Positions 6,604 through 10,110 of a stretch of 10,110 nucleotides of DNA are shown here, piece after piece (position 1 is the first letter of the stretch; each line of letters opens with the position of its first letter). The notes below the pieces were generated by a model. That model was not told where the DNA came from and searched no databases. It saw nothing but the letters and a program-made list of their open reading frames with translations. This DNA comes from Pseudomonadota bacterium (GTDB lineage Bacteria > Pseudomonadota > Gammaproteobacteria > Burkholderiales > SG8-39): positions 1 through 10,110 of the forward strand of contig QGUL01000033.1 in the NCBI GenBank assembly GCA_003242425.1, read 5' to 3'. Both the position numbers and the translations under genes were made by a program.

Positions 6604-6632
6604 AACATAAAGGCGCTTGCGCGGCGATTCAA
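6604..6632 (-). promoter_or_regulatory. candidate sigma-70 promoter of dps
   Basis: On the minus strand TTGAAT (6632-6627, -35) and TATGTT (6609-6604, -10) each match the consensus at 4 of 6 positions and are exactly 17 bases apart. Transcription would start near 6597, giving a leader of about 24 bases before the dps ATG. The -35 hexamer lies within the palindrome at 6626-6639. Confidence 0.55.
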
Positions 6633-6639
6633 ATGAATC
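6626..6639. promoter_or_regulatory. palindrome GATTCA-AA-TGAATC over the dps -35 box
   Basis: Two perfect 6-base arms with a 2-base centre, overlapping the candidate -35 element of dps. Placement and symmetry suggest an operator for a dimeric regulator, most simply a repressor since it covers the polymerase contact. It does not resemble the ATAG-N7-CTAT pattern described for E. coli OxyR. The binding factor is unknown. Confidence 0.45.
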
Positions 6640-6672
6640 CTGTGCAAGACACCGATTGGCGAAGCCTAAACC

Positions 6673-7617
6673 TCATACCGTTTCCGCGCGCAGATCCAGC
6701 ATCTGGACGCAGGGGAGGTCGCAGGCGAGCACGGCCTGGCGCACCGCTTCGATCGCTTCCGGACGCGGGAAGGTTTTGCGATAGGCAAGCACCACGCGCC
6801 GGTCCGGCACCGGTTTGGTGAACGGAATATAGGCCAGCAGCCGGTCGCGCTTGGCGCCGCGCGGCACCGCTGTGACCGGCAGGACCGTAATGCCCGTCCC
6901 CGAGGCGACCATGTGACGGATGGTCTCCAGCGACGAGCCCTCGAAGGACTTCTGGATGCCGTCGGCGGCGGTGATGAAGCGGTTCAGCTCGGGACAGACT
7001 TCCAGCACCTGGTCGCGCAGGCAATGGCCGGTGCCGAGCAGCAGCATGTGCTCGTCCTTCAGCTCGCGGCTGGAGACGGACTTGCGCGTCGCCCAGGGAT
7101 GGTTGCGCGGCACGGCCACGACGAAGGGCTCGTCGTACAGAGGCTGCACGAGCAGGCCGTTGGCCTCGAAGGGCAGCGCCAGGATGGCGACGTCGATTTC
7201 GCCCTGGCGCAGCAGCTCCAGCAGCTTGTGCGTGTATTGTTCCTGCAGCACGAGCGGCATGCGCGGCGCACGCTTCTTGAGCGCGGGAATGAGGTGGGGC
7301 AGCAGGTACGGCCCGATGGTGAAGATGACCCCCATGCGCAGCGGTCCGTTGAGCGGGTCCTTGCCTTGTTTGGCCAGTTCCTTCACCCGCGCCGCCTCTT
7401 CGAGCACGCGCTGTGCCTGCTCGACGATGCGTTCGCCGATCGGGGTGACGGAGACTTCCCCCGCGCCGCGCTCGAACAGCACGACACCGAGCTCGTCCTC
7501 GAGCTTGCGTACCGCGACCGAAAGCGTGGGCTGACTGACGTAACAGGCTTCGGCAGCGCGCCCGAAATGGCGCTCGCGCGCGACCGCGACGATGTAGCGG
7601 AGTTCGGTGAGTGTCAT
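6673..7617 (-). CDS. oxyR: OxyR, LysR-type hydrogen peroxide sensor and regulator
   Basis: A 314-residue LysR-type regulator. The N-terminal winged helix-turn-helix covers about 1-60 (RHFGRAAEACYVSQPTLSVA). The C-terminal sensor domain holds GTGHCLRDQVLEVC with Cys199 and Cys208, the same numbers as the peroxide-sensing pair of E. coli OxyR, whose disulfide switches the protein to its active form. Other cysteines are at 25, 299 and 303. Length and start (MTLTELRYIVAVA) match the family; the frame is open to 7803, but that part lies over the divergent lipoprotein gene and has no family likeness. No Shine-Dalgarno precedes the ATG and a -10-like TATGAT lies 6 bases upstream, so the mRNA may be leaderless. 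dps follows 99 bases downstream on the same strand, a linkage consistent with OxyR controlling dps. Confidence 0.96.
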   Translation of the reverse strand: MTLTELRYIVAVARERHFGRAAEACYVSQPTLSVAVRKLEDELGVVLFERGAGEVSVTPIGERIVEQAQRVLEEAARVKELAKQGKDPLNGPLRMGVIFTIGPYLLPHLIPALKKRAPRMPLVLQEQYTHKLLELLRQGEIDVAILALPFEANGLLVQPLYDEPFVVAVPRNHPWATRKSVSSRELKDEHMLLLGTGHCLRDQVLEVCPELNRFITAADGIQKSFEGSSLETIRHMVASGTGITVLPVTAVPRGAKRDRLLAYIPFTKPVPDRRVVLAYRKTFPRPEAIEAVRQAVLACDLPCVQMLDLRAETV

Positions 7618-7623
7618 GGCCGA

Positions 7624-7652
7624 ATCATAACGGACCCTGGCGCGACTGTGCC
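7624..7652 (-). promoter_or_regulatory. candidate promoter giving leaderless oxyR mRNA
   Basis: TATGAT (minus strand, 7629-7624) matches the -10 consensus at 5 of 6 positions. A weak -35, GGCACA (7652-7647, 3 of 6), lies 17 bases upstream. Only six bases separate the -10 from the ATG, which would put the transcription start on the A of the start codon. The weak -35 fits a promoter that needs an activator. Confidence 0.45.
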
Positions 7653-7680
7653 GTGATGCGCCGGATGCGGAGGGCGGCCG

Positions 7681-7700
7681 GTTTTGAGGTAGGCTAAAAC
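7681..7700. promoter_or_regulatory. inverted repeat in the oxyR/lipoprotein divergent gap
   Basis: GTTTT (7681-7685) and AAAAC (7696-7700) are inverted across 10 bases. The centre is about 73 bases upstream of the proposed oxyR start, where LysR-type proteins usually have their recognition site, and it contains T-N11-A spacings. It could be an OxyR autoregulation site; it also lies just before the ribosome site of the divergent lipoprotein gene. The arms are short, so chance is possible. Confidence 0.3.
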
Positions 7701-7720
7701 CCGACTCCGGGGAGGGGAGG

Positions 7721-8506
7721 ATGCGAGGAGGATACGTATGCTGCCTGGCGCTGTGCCTTGCGGCCTGCGCCGGCACGCCGTCGCAAAGCGAGCGGGTGGA
7801 CATACCGCCGGTGGGCGGGAGCGAGCGTCACGGCCTGGTGGAGCGCTTCTCCAAAGCCCGGCCCGGCGACGCGTTCCCTTCGGGCTGGCGGGTATGGAAG
7901 CTCTCCGGCTACAAGAAGCCGACACATTACCGCCTGGTGCGCGACGGGGAGCACACGGTGGTGAAGGCCAGCGCCGACGGTTCGGCCTCGGGGCTCGTCT
8001 ACCCCGTGCATGTGGATCTCAAGACTCATCCCATCCTGAGCTGGCGCTGGAAGGTCCCGGAACTGATTCCGCAGGCGGACAACACCAGGCGCCATACCGA
8101 AGACGCGCCCGCGCGGCTGATCGTCGCTTTCGAGGGCGATCGCGACAAACTGCCGCTGCATGAGCGGCTGTTCGCGCAGCAGTTCAAGCTCTTCACCAAC
8201 ACCGAGTTGCCCTACGCGACGCTCATGTACATCTGGGCGGCGCGCACACCCAGGGACACGATCATTCCCAGCAGCTACACCGGGCGCATCAAGATGATCG
8301 TGGCCGAGAGCGGCCCCTCCAAGCTGGGCGAATGGCAGGAGGAAAGGCGTAACGTCTATGAGGACTACAAGCGCGCCTTCGGCGAGGAACCGCCGCCGGT
8401 CAAATCCATCGCCATCATGACCGATACCGACAACACCGGCGCGCGGGTGGACGCCTATTACGGCGACATCTCCTTCATGGCGCCGGCCGGGACGTATCCC
8501 GACTAG
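7721..8506 (+). CDS. DUF3047 family lipoprotein
   Basis: A 261-residue protein. The signal peptide MRGGYVCCLALCLAAC ends in the lipobox LAAC with Cys16 as the lipid-bearing residue; the next residue is Ala, consistent with outer-membrane sorting. The body resembles proteins labelled DUF3047: an FPSGWRVW block (52-59), LSWRWKV (106-112), DAPARLIVAF (128-137) and a C-terminal TDTDNTGARVDAYYGDI (234-250). The last reads like the closing strand of a beta-sandwich of carbohydrate-binding type, but no activity is established for the family. A GGAGG site lies 5 bases before the ATG within a purine-rich run. It is divergent from oxyR with 103 bases between them and convergent with the aidB-like gene with only 6 bases between stops. 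Function unknown. Confidence 0.88.
   Translation: MRGGYVCCLALCLAACAGTPSQSERVDIPPVGGSERHGLVERFSKARPGDAFPSGWRVWKLSGYKKPTHYRLVRDGEHTVVKASADGSASGLVYPVHVDLKTHPILSWRWKVPELIPQADNTRRHTEDAPARLIVAFEGDRDKLPLHERLFAQQFKLFTNTELPYATLMYIWAARTPRDTIIPSSYTGRIKMIVAESGPSKLGEWQEERRNVYEDYKRAFGEEPPPVKSIAIMTDTDNTGARVDAYYGDISFMAPAGTYPD
8488..8501. repeat. short hairpin at the end of the DUF3047 gene
   Basis: CGGGA (8488-8492) pairs with TCCCG (8497-8501) over a 4-base loop, ending three bases before the stop codon. There is no T-run. With only 6 bases between the two convergent stops, any terminator for either gene must overlap coding sequence; this weak stem is the only symmetric element I noticed at the junction. 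Confidence 0.2.
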
Positions 8507-8512
8507 CCGCGT

Positions 8513-10110
8513 TCAGCACGCCAGGGCGCGCGCCACGATGGCGCCGCAGTCGAAGCGCTCGGGAAGCGTGCCGAAAGCACGGCCGCCTTCGCCGTCCAGG
8601 CGCGTGGCGATGAAGGCCTCGGCCGTCTCCGGCGGCGCGTGCCGCGCGAGCAACGCGGCCTGCAGGGCGAGCGCGAGCCCTTCGGTGATCCGGCGTGCCT
8701 CGCGCAGGGCGACCGGCTGATTGCGCAATGTGCCCCATAACAGTGCCAGATGCCTGGCAAGCGGCGCGTGCGCGACGGACAGCGGCGCCAGTTCCTCGTA
8801 CACGGCTTCGAGGGCTCGCGGCGTTTTGGCGATCGCCCTCAGTACATCGAGGCAAATCACGTTGCCGCTGCCTTCCCAAAGGCCGTTGAGAGGCGCTTCG
8901 CGGTACAGGCGCGCCATCGGCCAGTCTTCCACATAGCCGTTGCCGCCGAAACACTCCAGGGCTTCGACGATGTAGACCGGCAGCCGTTTGCACAGCCAGT
9001 ACTTGGCGATCGGGGTGACGAGCCGCGCATAGTGCTGCTCGCGTTCATCCGTCTGCGTGCGGTCGAAGGCGCCTGCGAGGCGGAAGGCGAGCAGCGTCGC
9101 CGCCTCGCATTCGAGCGCGAGATCCGCGAGCACGTTGCGCATCAGCGGCTGGTCGATGAGCGCCTCCCCGAAGGCGCGGCGATGGCGTGTGTGGTGCAGC
9201 GCCTGCACCAGTGCCGCGCGCATCATGCCGGCGACGGCGACGACGATGTCGAAGCGCGTGAGATGCGCCATCTCGATCAGCGTCGCGATGCCCCGGCCCG
9301 GCTCGCCGACGCGCCACGCGCGCGTGCCGCGGTATTCGATTTCGCCCGAGGCGTTGGAGCGGTTGCCGAGCTTGTCCTTCAGGCGCACGAGGGCGAAGTT
9401 GCGCCTGCCGTCGGGCAGGACGCGCGGCACGAAGAAGCAGGTCGGCCCCTCGGCGCGCTGCGCGAGCGTGAGAAAGCCGTCGCTCATCGGCGCCGAGCAG
9501 AACCACTTGTGGCCGACCAGCGCGTACTCGGCCCCGTCCAGGGGCGGGGGGACCGCCGGGTTGGCGCGCAGATCGGAGCCGCCCTGCTTCTCGGTCATCG
9601 CCATGCCGACGGTCAGAGCGCGTTTCTCCTGCATGGGCAGCGGCCGTGGATCGTAATCGTCGGTCAGCAGCTTCGGCTCCCAGTGCGCCGCGATCGCCGG
9701 CGCGCCGCGCAGCACGTGCACCGCGGCGAAGCTCATGGTCACCGGGCAGGCGGTGCCCTGTTCGCCCTGGTTCCACAGGTAGTTGAGCGCCGCGCGCGCA
9801 ACGAAACGGCCCGTGCGCGTTTCCTTCCACGCGAGCGAATGCAGGCCGGCACCGAAGGCCGCCTGCATGAGCCGGTGATAGGCCGCGTGGTAATGCACCA
9901 GATCGATGCGTTCGCCGTTGCGGTCGTAGTTCTGCAAGACGGGCGCGTGTTCGTTCGCCTCCCTGGCGAGCGTCTGCATTTCGACGCTGCCGACGAAACG
10001 GCCGGGGGCTTCGGCACGAGCTTCGATCCAGCCGCCCCCTTCCCGCGCGACGCGGCGCCGCAGAGCCGGGTGGGCCGCCCACCAGTCCAATTCAACGCGG
10101 GGGGCGGCCG
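8513..10110 (-). CDS. aidB: AidB-like acyl-CoA dehydrogenase family protein, 5' end outside window
   Basis: The frame is open to the window edge; about 532 codons are visible, and by comparison with E. coli AidB (541 residues) roughly ten N-terminal residues are missing. A TTG at 10090 is an internal codon, not the likely start. Counting from that codon, AidB-type blocks are MTEKQGGSD (165-173), GHKWFCSAPMSD (193-204), RLKDKLGNRSNAS (236-248), RRAFG (304-308), FGGNGYVEDWPMARLYREAP (381-400) and LWEGSGN (404-410), with Glu406 where short-chain acyl-CoA dehydrogenases have their catalytic base. The fold binds FAD. E. coli AidB is induced with the Ada alkylation response and binds DNA; a specific acyl-CoA substrate has not been settled. 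Related members in other bacteria may be true acyl-CoA dehydrogenases, so catabolic use is an alternative. No ada or leucine-degradation gene is visible nearby. Confidence 0.92.
   Translation of the reverse strand, partial: AAPRVELDWWAAHPALRRRVAREGGGWIEARAEAPGRFVGSVEMQTLAREANEHAPVLQNYDRNGERIDLVHYHAAYHRLMQAAFGAGLHSLAWKETRTGRFVARAALNYLWNQGEQGTACPVTMSFAAVHVLRGAPAIAAHWEPKLLTDDYDPRPLPMQEKRALTVGMAMTEKQGGSDLRANPAVPPPLDGAEYALVGHKWFCSAPMSDGFLTLAQRAEGPTCFFVPRVLPDGRRNFALVRLKDKLGNRSNASGEIEYRGTRAWRVGEPGRGIATLIEMAHLTRFDIVVAVAGMMRAALVQALHHTRHRRAFGEALIDQPLMRNVLADLALECEAATLLAFRLAGAFDRTQTDEREQHYARLVTPIAKYWLCKRLPVYIVEALECFGGNGYVEDWPMARLYREAPLNGLWEGSGNVICLDVLRAIAKTPRALEAVYEELAPLSVAHAPLARHLALLWGTLRNQPVALREARRITEGLALALQAALLARHAPPETAEAFIATRLDGEGGRAFGTLPERFDCGAIVARALAC

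Overview
The window is about 10.1 kb of GC-rich DNA, densely coding, from a Gram-negative proteobacterium. The beta or gamma class is most likely. The evidence is the gene content: YeaG/PrkA, YeaH and YcgB/SpoVR in one operon, an OxyR whose two redox cysteines sit at the same residue numbers as in E. coli, an AidB-type acyl-CoA dehydrogenase, and two lipoprotein signal peptides. Genus cannot be read from the sequence alone. I see no insertion sequence, phage gene, tRNA, rRNA or CRISPR array.

Layout: (1) From 3335 down to 1, on the minus strand, runs a three-gene stress operon: prkA (Ser protein kinase/AAA+ protein), yeaH (von Willebrand A-type DUF444 protein) and the first 42 or so codons of spoVR/ycgB, which leaves the window at base 1. 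A GC-rich stem lies between prkA and yeaH. (2) A gene-free stretch (3336-3821) holds the prkA leader and a good match to a sigma-54 promoter. (3) A divergent pair of exported proteins follows: a 71-residue lipoprotein made of 11-residue repeats (minus, 3822-4037) and a roughly 600-residue TPR protein with a signal peptide, a CxxC pair and a histidine-rich core (plus, 4173-5978). (4) A convergent gap with two strong hairpins separates it from the oxidative-stress pair: dps (minus, 6076-6573) lies downstream of oxyR (minus, 6673-7617). (5) Divergent from oxyR is a DUF3047-type lipoprotein (plus, 7721-8506). (6) Only 6 bases from its stop, the convergent aidB-like gene (minus, 8513 to beyond 10110) fills the rest; its N-terminus is outside the window.

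How the genes fit together: most of the recognisable genes deal with starvation or damage. PrkA-YeaH-SpoVR is a widely conserved stationary-phase and nitrogen-stress module. OxyR senses peroxide and is a plausible regulator of Dps, which sequesters iron and protects DNA. AidB belongs to the alkylation-damage response in E. coli. The TPR protein and the two lipoproteins are envelope proteins without an established role.

No completely new system is evident. The observations most worth testing are the hendecad-repeat lipoprotein and its divergent CxxC/His TPR neighbour, the likely leaderless oxyR mRNA, the palindrome on the dps -35 box, and the sigma-54 signature with a long leader before prkA.
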